This document shows, in pieces, positions 12,450-23,870 of a stretch of DNA of 64,000 bases. The stretch comes from Chionoecetes opilio (taxonomy: Eukaryota > Arthropoda > Malacostraca > Decapoda > Majidae). Position 1 is the first letter of the stretch; the number at the start of each line of letters is the position of its first letter. The notes under the pieces were generated by a model. It did no database searches and had not been told where the DNA came from. It saw only the letters and a program-made list of their open reading frames with translations. The position numbers and the translations under genes are program-made. The stretch lies in the NCBI GenBank assembly GCA_016584305.1, contig JACEEZ010011927.1, positions 352,501 to 416,500 of the forward strand. The letters are read 5' to 3'.

Positions 12450-13190
12450 TTATCGTCCGTCATCGTAGCGTACCCGGGCGTAGTGGAGAATAGCGCTGAT
12501 CAAACAAGCTGGTTCAACAAGGGGATCAGATTTATAATTACGGACAAACTTTCTGATTAGTACAGGTCCTGGTTGGGATAGCCAAGTAGGGAGAGAATAA
12601 CCGTTGGATAATTTCCTGGGGAAGAAGAACAGTCTTGCATGAGGAGTCTGGTTAGTAGCCGTGCAAAGGAGAGATCTAATGGAATATAAAACACCATCAA
12701 GTACCAGTTCCCATTGTGCTTCAGGTAGTTTACGAGAATTAAGTGCTAACCTAACTGCCTTCCAGATAATGCCGTTTTCCCTCTCACATTGGCCATTACC
12801 CTGTGGATGGTACGGAGTGGAATGGGTCATTACGACACCATGATTCGACAAAAAATCAGGTACATCTGATTGATGACATGAACTGAGCTCCTCAGTCAGA
12901 ATGAACAGATGAGGGACAGACAATTAAAGGAAATAACTTTAGGAAACAATTAATAACAGTTTGAGCAGTAATGTCAGGGCATGGGTAAGCAAAAGGGAAC
13001 CTTGAATATTCATCCATCATGACCAAGATATACTTGTTACGGGAGGAGGAAAGTTTGGTCCAATGAAATCAACAGATATTAAATCAAAAGGGCGTAGAGC
13101 ATGAATTAGGTGGGCAGCAGGCGGCTTGAAGAACCTAGGCTTTAATTCGCAGCAGGTGCGACACTGGACATCAGCTTATATTTCCATAGG
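12450..13190 (-). pseudogene. Gypsy integrase (degenerate)
   Basis: Minus strand. The N-terminal side near 13,150 keeps CRTCCELKPRF, the end of the HHCC zinc-binding region. A core follows with a VDFIGP-like Asp motif near 13,060 and HSTPYHPQGNGQCERENG near 12,810, the typical C-terminal part of the DDE core with its Glu. The longest frame is 157 codons (12,450-12,923); upstream parts are in other frames. RNase H is nearly absent: the RNase H start (ACQCLHDLKDDICRASVAAV, near 13,220) runs within about 60 bases into the zinc-binding region, so an internal deletion joins them. Confidence 0.75.
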
Positions 13191-13333
13191 TATGATCTCA
13201 TAGTACAGCAGCAACAGAAGCACGGCATATGTCATCCTTGAGGTCATGCAAGCACTGACACGCCCCGCTAACTAGAGGGAAGGTCTTTACGGTGAGAAGT
13301 GTAATAATCTTATTTGAATAGTTAGAGGTTCAA

Positions 13334-14005
13334 TCAAAGTAGTAGTATGAGAAAAGTACAGGTGTTCTTCTGAGGCAGGAATTTGCCTGTTGGCACAGGC
13401 ACATCCTTCAAGGGCTGCAATTGCTCAGGTTCGGGGTTCAGGATTATATTGGATATATAATACCCTAAGGAGTTTATTTCAGACATTCGATACAAGCACT
13501 TACTTTCATTAAGGGTGAGGTTGTACTTATCGGCAACTGCTTGGAAACACCTCAGGTTCTTATCTTCTTGATCTATTCTCCCTATAATGAGGTCTTCGAT
13601 GTAAGCAAAACTATCAGTCAACCCATTACCTGAAGTTAGGTTATCTATAGTACACTGAAAAGCAGAAACAGCATTGGTCAAACCAAAAGGTTTCCTAGTA
13701 AACTGGATTAATTGACCATCTGCTTCTTACGCAGTGTAGAGCTTTTCATCTTCTCTCAGTGGTACTTGGTGGTAAGCACTTTTCAAGTCTAATTTACAGG
13801 TCTAAACACACGATAGTTGGCCCGTTTGTGGACTAGTTCGTCGATCCTGGGTATGGGGTAAGCGTCCAAGAATGTGTAGCGGTAAATGATCCTGGAGTAG
13901 TCTATTACCAAACGCCTTTTATGCCGTTCATCACTTGTAACCAATACCTGAGCTTGCCAATGGGGACCGGATTTCCTCTATGACGTCCTCGCGTAAAAGA
14001 GCAGC
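13334..14005 (-). pseudogene. Gypsy reverse transcriptase (degenerate)
   Basis: Minus strand. From high to low coordinates: RLVIDYSRIIYRYTFLDAYP-IPRIDELV (RT motifs 1-2), an LKSAYHQVPLRE block, FTRKPFGLTNAVSAFQ, and FAYIEDLIIG, where the catalytic YxDD box reads YIED, so the second Asp is replaced. The last 115 codons (13,334-13,681) are open; the upstream part contains stops (one inside LYTA*EADG near 13,728) and a frame change near 13,800. Inactive. Confidence 0.8.
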
Positions 14006-14008
14006 AAT

Positions 14009-14440
14009 CTAATTGGGGATGAAAGGAGAATCCGACAAAGAGTGGCGGCTAGTAGGAGTGGCGATGGGTCTACAGTCATGACTCAGATTAGGAAAAAGAC
14101 TAGTTGCACTGAGATTCATTTTGGCAATTCCACAAATATTTAATTTAGGTAAAGGTTCTTTTAAAGTAAACTTAACAGATTGGTGCATCTTCATAAGATC
14201 TTGACCTAAAATAATATCTGCACATAGATCAGAGAGCAAACATAGCTTGAACTGCTTGTATTCCTTTCCAGTTATCTTAAGGTTTGCAAAACAATGTCCA
14301 TTAGTTACTGCGGCATGAAGGGAAGAGGCCATATAACTAGTTTCCTTAGAGGAGGCAGCTGTGAGGTCTAGGAGTGTGACAACATTAAGGTTAATGAAGC
14401 TGGAGGTACTTCCACTGTCAACGAGAACCTCAACTCTTAT
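14009..14440 (-). pseudogene. Gypsy aspartic protease
   Basis: Minus strand. The active-site triad is present as VLVDSGSTSSFI near 14,410, and the C-terminal flap and helix as ADIILGQDLMKMH near 14,190, the ILG-x-D pattern of retropepsins. It is open for about 140 codons after a stop just upstream of the triad (near 14,446). It would cut Gag-Pol into mature proteins. Confidence 0.7.
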
Positions 14441-15255
14441 CTAGTAGATGAGTGCTAGTATTGTGGCACTGTAAAGGGGCGCTATCGAAGCCTTTGTCAT
14501 AAAAGACATGGTAGCCGCTGATGTAACAGGTTTGTTACGCCCTGCTCCGGAGCCCTGTGAACGACATACACATGCAAACTGCCCCTTCTTCCCACACTTA
14601 TGGCACGCAACGTTCCGAGCCGGGCAATTGTAACGAGGATGAAAGGAGAGACCACAGTAAAGGCATGAAGTCTTGGTAGCAGCAATAGTTCCAGTCGAAA
14701 CACTTCTCTCCTCTTTATAGTCTCCTGGCACTCGTGGGTGGGTAGCAGCTACAGCCGCGGAATGGCAGCTCGGGGAAGAGTGTGAAGCATACATCTCTGC
14801 GTTATGCTGAGCCAGTTCCAGACTGCAGGCTTGCTGAACCGCTTCTTCAAGGCCCCAAGGGTGAGGCACAACTTATCTAACAACCGTTGGCGGATGAAGG
14901 AAGAGGTGAGACCAGCGATAAAAGAGTCGCACACAACCTCTTAAGCGTACTGGTCTATATATTCGTTGCACTGTTGTTTTCTGATAGCCAACTGGTATCG
15001 AGCAAACACTTCACTAGTAGGTTTCACAAATACTGATTTCAAGATCTTCATAGCTTCCTTATAAGTCTGGCAGCCGTTAATGTAAGAGTACGCAGAGGGA
15101 GAAACGTAATTGATGAGGAGCAGGAGCTTACTACAGTCAGACATTTCCTTGATGGCTTCGAGGAAGTTAGAGAACGTTCTGAACCAATGTTTCCACTGCG
15201 TAGGGCTGGTGTCAGGATAACCTGCAAACCTCTCAGGACGGAGTAACGTCTCCAT
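14441..15255 (-). pseudogene. Gypsy gag with two zinc knuckles
   Basis: Minus strand, starts METLLRPERFAGYPDTSP at 15,255, a Gypsy-like gag start shortly after the putative primer-binding region. The capsid-like part includes QWKHWFRTFSNFLEA and ends in a frameshift near 14,940. The nucleocapsid part has CLYCGLSFHPRYNC and CHKCGKKGQFACVC; the second deviates from CCHC because the expected His is absent. Three overlapping frames (14,941-15,255; 14,749-14,934; 14,441-14,869) show at least two frameshifts. Confidence 0.75.
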
Positions 15256-15289
15256 CTTAGATCGTCCCAGTAGAAGTAATAAGCTGAAT

Positions 15290-15705
15290 ATATTGTCGTA
15301 GGCGAAGTAGACTATAGGTGAACCCCTTACTAAGACTTTATTCAGCTTAAAACTAGACAGTGCACAGGAGGGGAGAGCTGTAGGCCAAATGGCCAGTAAG
15401 AATAATCAAGTTGAGTCGAAATCTACGAATCAACATGATGAAGCTTAGTGAAACAAAGAAACAGTGAATGAAACATCCGTAAGAATAGGCAGTAACAATA
15501 ATTAAATTAAGATTACAATTACATTACATATCATAAGAGCCGATAGAGGGGGAAACTTGAGCTCCATATAGACCACGGGCTACGAGAACCCCCCCCCCCC
15601 TTCCTTGTACCTGCCACCCTTTATACAGTAACTTTAATGTCCAAGCTGCAAGACAAGCTTTGTTAGTCAAGCGAATTCTGGTTACTAGTACACGTAAATA
15701 GATAT
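15290..15705 (-). repeat. Putative 5' LTR of the Gypsy element
   Basis: Minus strand, immediately upstream of gag. It shows a TATA-like GTATAAAGGG near 15,625 and a polyadenylation signal GCTGAATAAAG near 15,345 in the right order, starting TGTACTAGTAACC near 15,700. No second copy was found, so LTR status is inferred from promoter/polyA layout only. Confidence 0.35.
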
Positions 15706-15860
15706 TAAAGATGGCGGCAGGCGGACAGGGGTAAAGGCCCCTTCACATTTCCATGACTCGCGTCGGCTACCGGTCACGACTTACTGAGTCATCCAGTCGG
15801 TGCCGACTGCAGTCGATTTTAGTGGGGGCTGAAGCTCCAAAATCGGCGTGGCTGGCCCGA

Positions 15861-16345
15861 GTTGCCATAGTTAGGCGACTAGTCGGCGAGTAGTCCGCGA
15901 TTGTCGGCGATAGTCACGGACAATTGCGGACTAAAACGAATTTAACCGCCAATATTGGGTTGCCGTCATGCAACGGCAGTCGCAAACTGTCGCAGCACGA
16001 CGGCAACCACGGTTGCCGTCATGCGCCGACTGTTCCCAGCCGTGCTGCGACTGACACCGGATATGGCAAGCTCCTCCACCGACCGTAGTCGGCGCGGTTA
16101 GCCAACGGTTTGCCATAGTTAGGTGACTAATCGGAGACTAGTCTGCGAGTGTCGGCGATAGTCGCAAACTATAGGGGTATTTGAAAATTTAAAGGTCACC
16201 TTTGAGTCGGCGTCATGCGGTGACATTTGGCGACAGTTGCAGCACGACGCTAACCCACGGATGCCGTCATGCCCAACCGTGCTGCGACTGACGCCGAGTG
16301 ATTGAAGATGTGGGCAGCGCTTTGGTCCATCCCCCACGCGACTTT
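15861..16345. repeat. Two ~248-bp diverged tandem units
   Basis: TTGCCATAGTTAGG at 15,862 recurs at 16,110, each followed by GACTA-TCGG, GTCGGCGATAGTC and a GTTGCCGTCATGC-like segment. The units differ by many substitutions. Internal GTCGG/CGGCG motifs repeat on a shorter scale. Confidence 0.65.
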
Positions 16346-16658
16346 TCAATCTTCGCTTGTGTAGTGAACCACGCCTCTGTAGTTGGTCACACTGTTGTCA
16401 ACACAGCTGCTCACCTTGACTAGGCCACAAATACTTATGTGCCTCCAAATATTATTAATTGAACACAATGACTACGACATTTTGATAACAATCGCTAAGA
16501 CACTAACGATACACTAACGAAGCAGTATAGCGCTAAAGATACTGCACTAAAGATACTGCTTTAGTTATAGTGGATAATGATAACGAAAATAATAATAATA
16601 ATAATGATAATATCAATAATTATCTTTAAAATTTCCACAATTTCCGGAAAAAAAAAAA

Positions 16659-16837
<179 letters not shown>

Positions 16838-17399
16838 AAACTAAACAAACGGAAATTTCATGACGATTATTCGCAGCACGGCACCGACTGGTCATAATAC
16901 GGTCCCGACTGGTTGGCACCAGGCTCGGACCCTTCGGCGATGAGTCCCAGCACGGAGTCGACTTTTTCCGTTAAATGTTTGACTCGCAGACCAGCCCCGA
17001 GTGTATAGAGCATGCATCACACAGTTGTGGACACGGGACCCCCTTCGCGTTCCTTCTTGACTCCCACGACCCGACGGCGACAGTCTGGGCCTGACGTCAA
17101 CCCACATGACGACCGGCGCCGACTACAGCATGAATGACTCAGCAAGTCGTGACTGATCGTGTATGTGAACGGGCCTTAAGACTGAATGCAACGCCATTTT
17201 CTAACCAGCATTTTCTAAAATAGTTACATATGTATCCCAGCTGTTTTTGGGGTAACAAATTGATTGGAATTGTTGTTTCGGGGTTTCAAGATCATTTGAA
17301 TTAATGGTAAACACCAAAAGGGGCTGAAACTACGAAGCTTAGATCGCGGTCTTAGATCTAAATTCCAATATGTGGAACATCACCTCTCCTCCTCTAGAC

Positions 17400-17770
17400 C
17401 CCATTTAATTTTCCTCACCGCAAACCAAGTGTCTGCGAGCACTAACAGCAGTCCTTCTTATCTTTCCTCCTACTCTCTCTATTACCATTTTCAATCCTAA
17501 CCTTGCTGTTATGCAATCCGGATGTTGCGCAACGACATCACATGTTCTCATGCCCACGGTCTTATGAATTTTCTACTAACCGGCTTCGACTTCAATGTCA
17601 CTCTCTCTTACTAAATTTATCAGTTATGTATATATCTCACCTAACTCCTCAGACTATGTAAAGTTCTTCGACGTTTTAACATTCAAAGTTGAACACATTT
17701 CATCTCATTTTCCTTTAGCAGAAGTTTCCATTCTTGTGGAGGTCGTTATTAGTTATTGTTCCTTAAATTT
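17400..17770 (+). pseudogene. LINE endonuclease fragment
   Basis: Plus strand, in shifting frames: a DVAQRHHMFSC-like segment near 17,520, then SVMYISPNSSDYVKFFDVLT and FKVEHISSHFPLAEVSIL (17,615-17,740). This corresponds to the middle of APE-type endonucleases of crustacean LINEs, where SILGDFNVHH would follow; here that motif is mutated. 5'- and 3'-truncated and non-functional. Confidence 0.5.
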
Positions 17771-17964
17771 TGGCTTTTGACATTTGATATCATTTTGGCA
17801 AAAAATATTATTGAGGGAGTGTTTAACTGATTATATACCAAATTTAGCAGTTCAACGTAAATTATGAACATCATGTATTTTTAGTAATGCAAGTTCTGTA
17901 CCGTTTAGTGAACTAAATGACAAAGAAGTAATTCAAACCTTAAGCTATGAAAAATAACATATAT

Positions 17965-19850
17965 TTCCTTTGATTATTCTTAGCAATCTGACTTTTTATC
18001 TGTTTTATGTTAATGACAATATTGCATTAGACAAGTATATCATTTGCCATAGCCTAAAAGAACCATTATGTAATTATTATTGCAGTGATGATTCTGAGTT
18101 AAATATTACCCTTACATCATTTGATTTGAAATTATTGTCTCACAATATAAGTAGTTTGGCACGTCACCTAGACACTTTATGTGAGCAATGCTTAAATATA
18201 ATGTGAAATAATTTCAATGTAATAGGATTTTGTGAAATATGACTATATGATGACATATCTGCACTATTCCATATGGACGGTTACAATGCTTTTTTCGAAA
18301 ACAAAACAAGCAAAGTTGAAGGTATTGCTCTCTAAATACTAAATCAATTAAAATGGGTAATATGCCTGGTATTAGCTCTTTATTTGAGTCATAGCGAATC
18401 CTTATTCATATAGTGAACAGGTACAGTTTTTTTTTTATTTCGATTGATATATCTGCCCCATAACGAAAGCTTTCTTGATTTCACATTATCTCTTGAACAC
18501 TTCGTAGAGCTTATTACATCGCAGCAAAATTTACCTTTTTACTTAACCCGGGAACCCTATCCATGGGTATTTTTTACCCAACACGCCGTCGCTGCGTGAC
18601 TGTCACATGGTGCATGGAGATCTGTGATCTGTCTCCCCCAATAGCCCTCAGTGCGTGTCAGGACCTTGTAATGAGAGGTGCTGTTCTCTCGTGTCTCTAT
18701 TTGTGTTAGCTCTGGAGTCTATTTTGGGTGAATTTCTCCCGCCGTTAGGAACAGCGTAGTATTGTCACAGTGCCGATTATATACATGCATATTAATCAAT
18801 GAATGAGGCCGTGGGGGCATTGGTGGTCCAGTACGAAGCTGAAGGGACCCATGAGTGTGATTGATAAGTAATTATAAAGTCATTCTGATCACTAGTAACC
18901 TGTCTCTGGAATTTATATTACAAAGTAAGGAAAACAAAAACTTTTTACTGTTGTTTTCTACAGTCCTACCTCAGTAATAAAATGTCAGTCTAGGTTAAAT
19001 GTTTTTTACAGTAAAATAACGTTATAGAGTTATATTTTTTCACTTCATTGCCTGATTTAATGAAAAAATATTAGAAATACTGTTTATTTCATCCTAAATA
19101 TTGGGTATATTTCACCCGGGGTTAGTAATATGCAACATTTCCCAGGGTTAGGGTTCCCGGGTTAATGGGAGACTTAAACATAACTATACTAAAGCAAAAA
19201 TTCAATAATGTATAAACAATTAAGAACTACTGAATTTACTGTATTCCTACTCCTTCTTTCTTGTAATTACAAAACCTTACCGTTTGCCAAATACAGCATT
19301 ATTAACAATTGATCAGATTTGGACCAACGACTAGTAAAACCTTCAGGCCAGTGGTATTATGTACACCTATATATGTGATCACTTCCCAGTTCTTAGCTTT
19401 TTTTCAGGTCCCCATTATAATGCTGGATCCTCATACATCTCAAAAACCAAAACAAATATTTAAAAAATAATGTATTAGTACATTTAAAACAGAGTTAATG
19501 CATTTTAAATGGATAACTGAAGTAAATGGTAAAAGCGTTAATGACAGTAGTGAGACTTACATCAAACATTTTCTTCTTTTCAAAATTTCACATTAGACAT
19601 TCTACAGTCAGAGAAAAACATATTGGTAAGCCTTTTATAACTTCAGCTATAAAAACCTCCATCAAGCATTATAAGAGGTTACAAACACTCTTTGCCAAAT
19701 GGCCCCTCACTGACGAAGCCTCCTTTAAAAGTTATAGAAATAAGCTAACAGCGACAATAAAATTTGCCAAAGAACATAAGAACTTACATAAGACAATAAG
19801 GAAGCTACAAGAAGCCGTGAAACCTACACGTGGTAGTTCCTGTTACATAA
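17965..19850 (+). pseudogene. LINE APE endonuclease fragment split by a MITE
   Basis: Plus strand. Before the MITE: SHNISSLARHLDTLCEQC (18,130-18,200), a VIGFCE motif (endonuclease catalytic Glu, near 18,225), FHMDGYNAFFENKTS, SHSESLFI. After the MITE the same frame type resumes with MGDLNITILK (the GDFN catalytic motif, about 19,166-19,195) and later KPFITSAIKTSIKHYKRLQTLFAKWPLTDEASFKSYRNKL (19,630-19,750), a linker typical before the RT domain. The RT itself is absent. Several frameshifts. Confidence 0.65.
18547..19161. mobile_element. piggyBac-like MITE
   Basis: 615 bp bounded by perfect 13-bp inverted repeats CCCGGGAACCCTA / TAGGGTTCCCGGG and flanked on both sides by TTAA (18,543-18,546; 19,162-19,165), the invariant piggyBac target duplication. 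CCC-starting termini fit that superfamily. No coding capacity. It interrupts a LINE endonuclease sequence. Confidence 0.85.
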
Positions 19851-21459
19851 TATTACCTACATCCACCTTTCATTTCCATCCATTAAATTGTCTAGCCTCC
19901 TTTTAAAGCTTCCTAATGACTCCGTACTAACTACCTGACGACTAAGTTCATTTCAATCATTTACCACCCTATTTGTGAAAGTTTTTCCCTATATCTTTTT
20001 TTAAATCTATGCTTTTCAAGTTTAAATCCGTTACTTCTAGTTCTACCCTCAGTACTAGCCGTAGGAACTATTCCTACATCTCCTTTAGTGTATCCCTTTA
20101 ACCATTTTAAAACTTATATCAGATCAACCTGTACTCTACGCCTCTCGAGTGAGTGTAAATTTAATTGCTTCAATCTATTCTCATAACTAAAATTATGCAT
20201 CCCCGGCTACATATTGGTCATCCTTCTCTGCACTGATTCTAACAAGGCTACATCCATCCCGTAATACGGTAACCAAAACTGTAAGTCTAGGTAAGGTTTG
20301 ACTAGAGACAAATAAAGCTTTATAATAACTTCAGTACTTCTATTTTTAACACTCCAGTAGGCAGTCTAGGTAAGGTTTGACTAGAGACAAATAAAGCTTT
20401 ATAATAACTTCAGTACTTCTATTTTTAACACTCCTGGTAATGAATCCTAACACCCTATTAGCTCGATTTCTAGCCTCAATACATTGTTTCCTAGAACGGA
20501 GGTCTGAGCTTCCCCACACTCCCAGATCTTTTTCACCTTCTGATCTTTTCAGCGATACATTCCGTATAGTGTATCTATTACCAGGATTTTTTCTACCAAC
20601 TTTAATTACGCTATATTTATCAATACTAAATTCCATCTGCCACCTGACCATACACTAATTTCATTTATCTAAGTCTCCCTGCTATATGTTTACATCAGAC
20701 CGTGGTCTAATAATCCTACATACTAATAATCGTTAGTATTATCAGCAAACTTGCTGATATCACTGTTAATCCCACTATCTAAGTCATTGATGTAAATAGA
20801 AAATAGTAATGGACCCAAAACAGACCCTTGTGGAACCCCACTTCTTACCTGCTCCCATTTATATTTAGAACCATTAATTGTAACCCTTTGTTGCCTATCA
20901 CTTAGCCACTATATAATCCAACGAAGATCTTTCCCTTCCCATCTATTCCATGTACCTTAACCTTATTTAAGGGTCTCACATGTGGTACCTTGCCGAATGC
21001 CTTACTAAAGTCCAGGTAACTATATTATAATCCTCATCATTATCTGTTGTCTTATAAATTTTCATATAAAAACTCTATAAATTAGTGAGACATAATCTAC
21101 CCTTGGTGAACCCATGTTGTGAATAATTTACTAAACTATGCTTTCCTAAATGCTGTCTAACATTTTTTGCAATAACATATTCCAATAATGTACCTACCAC
21201 TGACGTCGGACTAACGGGTATATGATTTGATATTAATCCTCTATCACCCTTCTAAAATTTTGGGACCACATCTCCTTTCCTCCACATTAACGGCACCTCC
21301 CCTCGATCAACCGAATTCCTGAAATGTGCACTAAGGACTCACTAACAACCTCCTTGCATTCTTTTAATAACCTGGGATAAACTTAATCTGGTCCTGGTGA
21401 CTTGAAATATATTCATTATATCTATACCCTCTTCTACCATTTTCCAAGTTATCACAATA
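19850..21459 (-). pseudogene. CR1/L2-like LINE, 5'-truncated RT
   Basis: Minus strand, 5' to 3' = high to low coordinates: VPLMWRKGDVVP (21,290), HIPVSPTSVVGTLLEYVI (21,210), NYSQHGFTKGRLCLTNL (21,100), a KAFGKVPH motif (20,990), a VHYYFLFTSM variant of the VLGPLLF block (20,810), MVRWQMEFSIDKYSVIKVG (20,640), KRSEGEKDLGVW (20,545), and the C-terminal SLERRRVQVDLI and FKKDIGKNFHK tract down to about 19,900. Typical CR1/L2-group RT followed by the C-terminal domain. Dozens of stops. It carries a local 72-bp duplication. It ends against the plus-strand LINE fragment at about 19,850. Confidence 0.7.
20284..20434. repeat. Exact 72-bp tandem duplication
   Basis: 20,284-20,355 and 20,363-20,434 are identical (AGTCTAGGTAAGG ... 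AACACTCC) with 7 bases between. It lies in the LINE coding region and shifts its frame. Either a recent duplication or an assembly error. Confidence 0.9.
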
Positions 21460-21464
21460 TCAAT

Positions 21465-22250
21465 TGTGGAAATTATCCACTAAACCCGCTCTAATTATGA
21501 GTAAGGTATTAATTTGAATGGTGGAATTTGGCGCCTACCGCCAGGAGTGCGCGATAGGAACACAAATCCACCTATGTATATATTATAATATATTTGGGTA
21601 TATTAAGATGTAATTAGATATAATTTTGGTGGTATTCATCTATAATACCACAATTAATCAACGGATTAACATAGTACAAGAACTGCGAGTGACTCACGTA
21701 TGGGAGTAAATATTATTGCAACATTATACGTGGCAGTCACGAGCCACCTGAAAGGTTTTCTCAGTGAAGGTAATTCAGTAACCAGTTAGCCACTACGATA
21801 TGAAGTTGTAGTGAGCGTTTTGATTATACACTAAGGTGTAGTCAACCTCATAATAATATGAGTAAACTTTAACCGATCAATCGGTTAAGAAAGGACGAAT
21901 TGTAAAACACACTTTGATAATATCGGCTCAGCTGTGAAAGGCTTCGTCGGCCCCACAATCGCGGCCATTACGTGCATCATTCAGCCCAGTCACCACGCCG
22001 TCACAAGTTCCACTCCCAGCCTGTTGCGACTCTGTCTACCTCGAACTACAATACTTCCCCAAAGCTAGAGATCAAGCCAAAGCACATTACAACCCACCTG
22101 CCACTGCTGAGTATACCTTAGTTAGAGCTAAATAGGGTATCATAGCAGATTAGGTAGAATTGGGTTAATCGCATGGTGAGTTCACGTTAATCAACACTAT
22201 AATTTTAACAGTTGTTGTCGACCATCAATTGGTGGTCGATAATTCCAACA
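21465..22250 (+). repeat. BEL 5' LTR
   Basis: Begins TGTGGAAATTATCC and ends GATAATTCCAACA. Matches 29,185-29,972 throughout with a few indels and substitutions. Contains several short TATA-like stretches near 21,590; no promoter element can be fixed by eye. Confidence 0.95.
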
Positions 22251-22253
22251 GTT

Positions 22254-22271
22254 TGGTGCCCCGCGTGAGGA
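22254..22271 (+). promoter_or_regulatory. BEL primer-binding site
   Basis: TGGTGCCCCGCGTGAGGA starts 3 bases after the LTR end. The leading TGG pairs with the CCA end of a tRNA primer. I cannot say which tRNA. Confidence 0.6.
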
Positions 22272-22283
22272 TTATCTTTGGGA

Positions 22284-22885
22284 ATGTATAAGGTGAGTGT
22301 GGTCGGACACAGTTTACGTCCGCGACAGCTGGTCGTGGAAGATGTGGAGTTCAGGATTTTTCGAGCATCGGGTGGCAGGGCTGATAAATTTCATACAGAC
22401 ACGCGTCTCAATGCAGTAATTGAGTGGCCTCATGACCTCACAATCCTTTTCTGGGAGGCAATGATATAGATGATGAATGTAGCCCCAGATTCATCACAAA
22501 TAATATCAAAGGTATTGTGAAGAAAATAGAAGAGAAGTGTCACAGTCTTGTAGGAGTGTGTTTGGTAGAGTCTAGGAAGACCAATCGATCTCCTAGACAT
22601 CACCTGGTGAGCCAACTCAGCTATGATAGGGTCAAAGATTCTATAAATAGGGCCTTGAAGAGAGAATTGAAAGGCTATGCAGTGGTTCATTTTAACGCAC
22701 AGCCTTTTGAGGCAGATCTCTCTTGAGATGGCGTGCATTGGACTAGGCGAGGTTGTTACTTTGTAAAAGCCAAATTCATAAATTTCATAAAGTTGAAGAA
22801 AGGGGAGTGGGATGGTATCCAGGCACTAGGTGGATACTGGTCTGATACAGAGGAAACACTAGCTTCCCCGCCCCCTTTGGCTTAA
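22284..22885 (+). pseudogene. SGNH-hydrolase-like reading frame in the BEL leader
   Basis: Starts at ATG 22,284, 30 bases after the primer-binding site and about 300 bases before the gag ATG region. The first 57 codons read MYKVSVVGHS..., where VVGHS resembles block I (GDS with the Ser nucleophile). A one-base frame change near 22,453 leads into GGNDI (block III, the oxyanion Gly and Asn). About 90 codons on, after one in-frame TGA (22,724-22,726), DGVHWTRRG gives block V (Asp and His of the catalytic triad), followed by a helix-like YFVKAKFINFIKLKKG; the frame ends at TAA 22,883. About 200 codons in total, the size of a small SGNH hydrolase. Family recognition is from motif order; function in the element is unknown. 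It is now disrupted, and an alternative is a leader ORF of unrelated fold. Confidence 0.6.
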
Positions 22886-23189
22886 ACAATCAAAGAATTG
22901 GCCGCCATAAATAGGCCGCCGTACCTGCCCGCCGTACCTGCCCGCTGAGCCACAAGTTAGCCACGACACAGGCCGCATTTAAGATTCCATCCGCCAACAA
23001 TGATTATGAAGTTAGTTAGTTTAAATAAAGTGATGGGTGGTTATAGGCCTGGTTATGCGCCTTGTTAGGCCAGCCAACAGCACACCCACACTTAGTATTC
23101 AATTAAATTAATAGGGAACCCTAACTCATAAACATTTATCCAACTTATTTTCTTTTCTTTTTTTTCATATCATTTAATCAATTAAAATC

Positions 23190-23751
23190 ATGGCGGAAGG
23201 GACTAAATCATTAGCTGCTAAATTAGGTTGGCTGACACGATTATATAATAAGTGTGAGGTAGCAGCTGGGACTAACCCTATAGACTATAATAGTTTAAAG
23301 TCAAGTCTGCTAATGCTAGAAAATATATGGGATAATTATGAAAAGGCTTACTTTAAATTATTAGAAGCTGGCGAATTAATTAATTATGAGTCCAAGTATG
23401 AACAAGAATATACCAAATATATGAAAACAGTACTCACATATGAAAACTTAGTGCGTGAACAGAAATCCACAGCCAAAGCCTTTTTACCCCAAACTTAAAT
23501 TACCAGATTTGTCATTGCCTCATTTTGAGGGTGAGAATTACTATTCTTTCTTGGATAAATTCAAATTAATTGATAATAGGACTGATCTAGCAGAGGTGCA
23601 TAAATTAACCTATTTGTTAGGTCAGTTGAGAGGTCCTGCATATTTGCTGGTAAAGGAATTAACCGTAGAAAATGCCAATTATAATGTGGCACTCAAGATT
23701 CTTAGAGATAATTATGAAGATAAAAATCAGATAACAAAGAATCTTTTCTGA
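23190..23751 (+). pseudogene. BEL gag, N-terminal part (frameshifted)
   Basis: ATG at 23,190 in a CAAAATCATGG context opens a 102-codon frame (MAEGTKSLAAKLGWLTRLYN...), a helical region typical of BEL gag starts. A frameshift in 23,455-23,498 moves to a second frame that continues KLPDLSLPHFEGENYYSFLDK and LAEVHKLTYLLGQLRGPA, the retroelement gag region found in BEL/Pao proteins (DUF1759 type). It stops at 23,751. It would form the particle shell. Confidence 0.8.
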
Positions 23752-23870
23752 AGTTCATGGATCTACTGAGCCCTTCCCACAATCACAGAGAATTGGAAGA
23801 GTTCAGAATAACTTTAAGTTGCACACTAAGGGCCATTGAAGCGCATAAACCCTTGACATAATCAGACTGG
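23752..23870 (+). other. Frameshifted gag segment
   Basis: Bridges the two gag frames. In the third frame it still reads HNHRELEEFRI and LRAIEAHK, consistent with continued gag coding sequence, with one stop before the next open frame. Confidence 0.5.

Larger units (their letters stand above)
12430..15705 (-). mobile_element. Ty3/Gypsy-like LTR retrotransposon, degenerate
   Basis: On the minus strand the order is putative LTR, gag with zinc knuckles, protease, RT, start of RNase H, integrase, which is the Gypsy order. Every domain is frameshifted or has stops, and a deletion removes most of RNase H. Only one candidate LTR is seen. The Harbinger-like element begins 30 bases beyond the upstream end. 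Confidence 0.8.
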
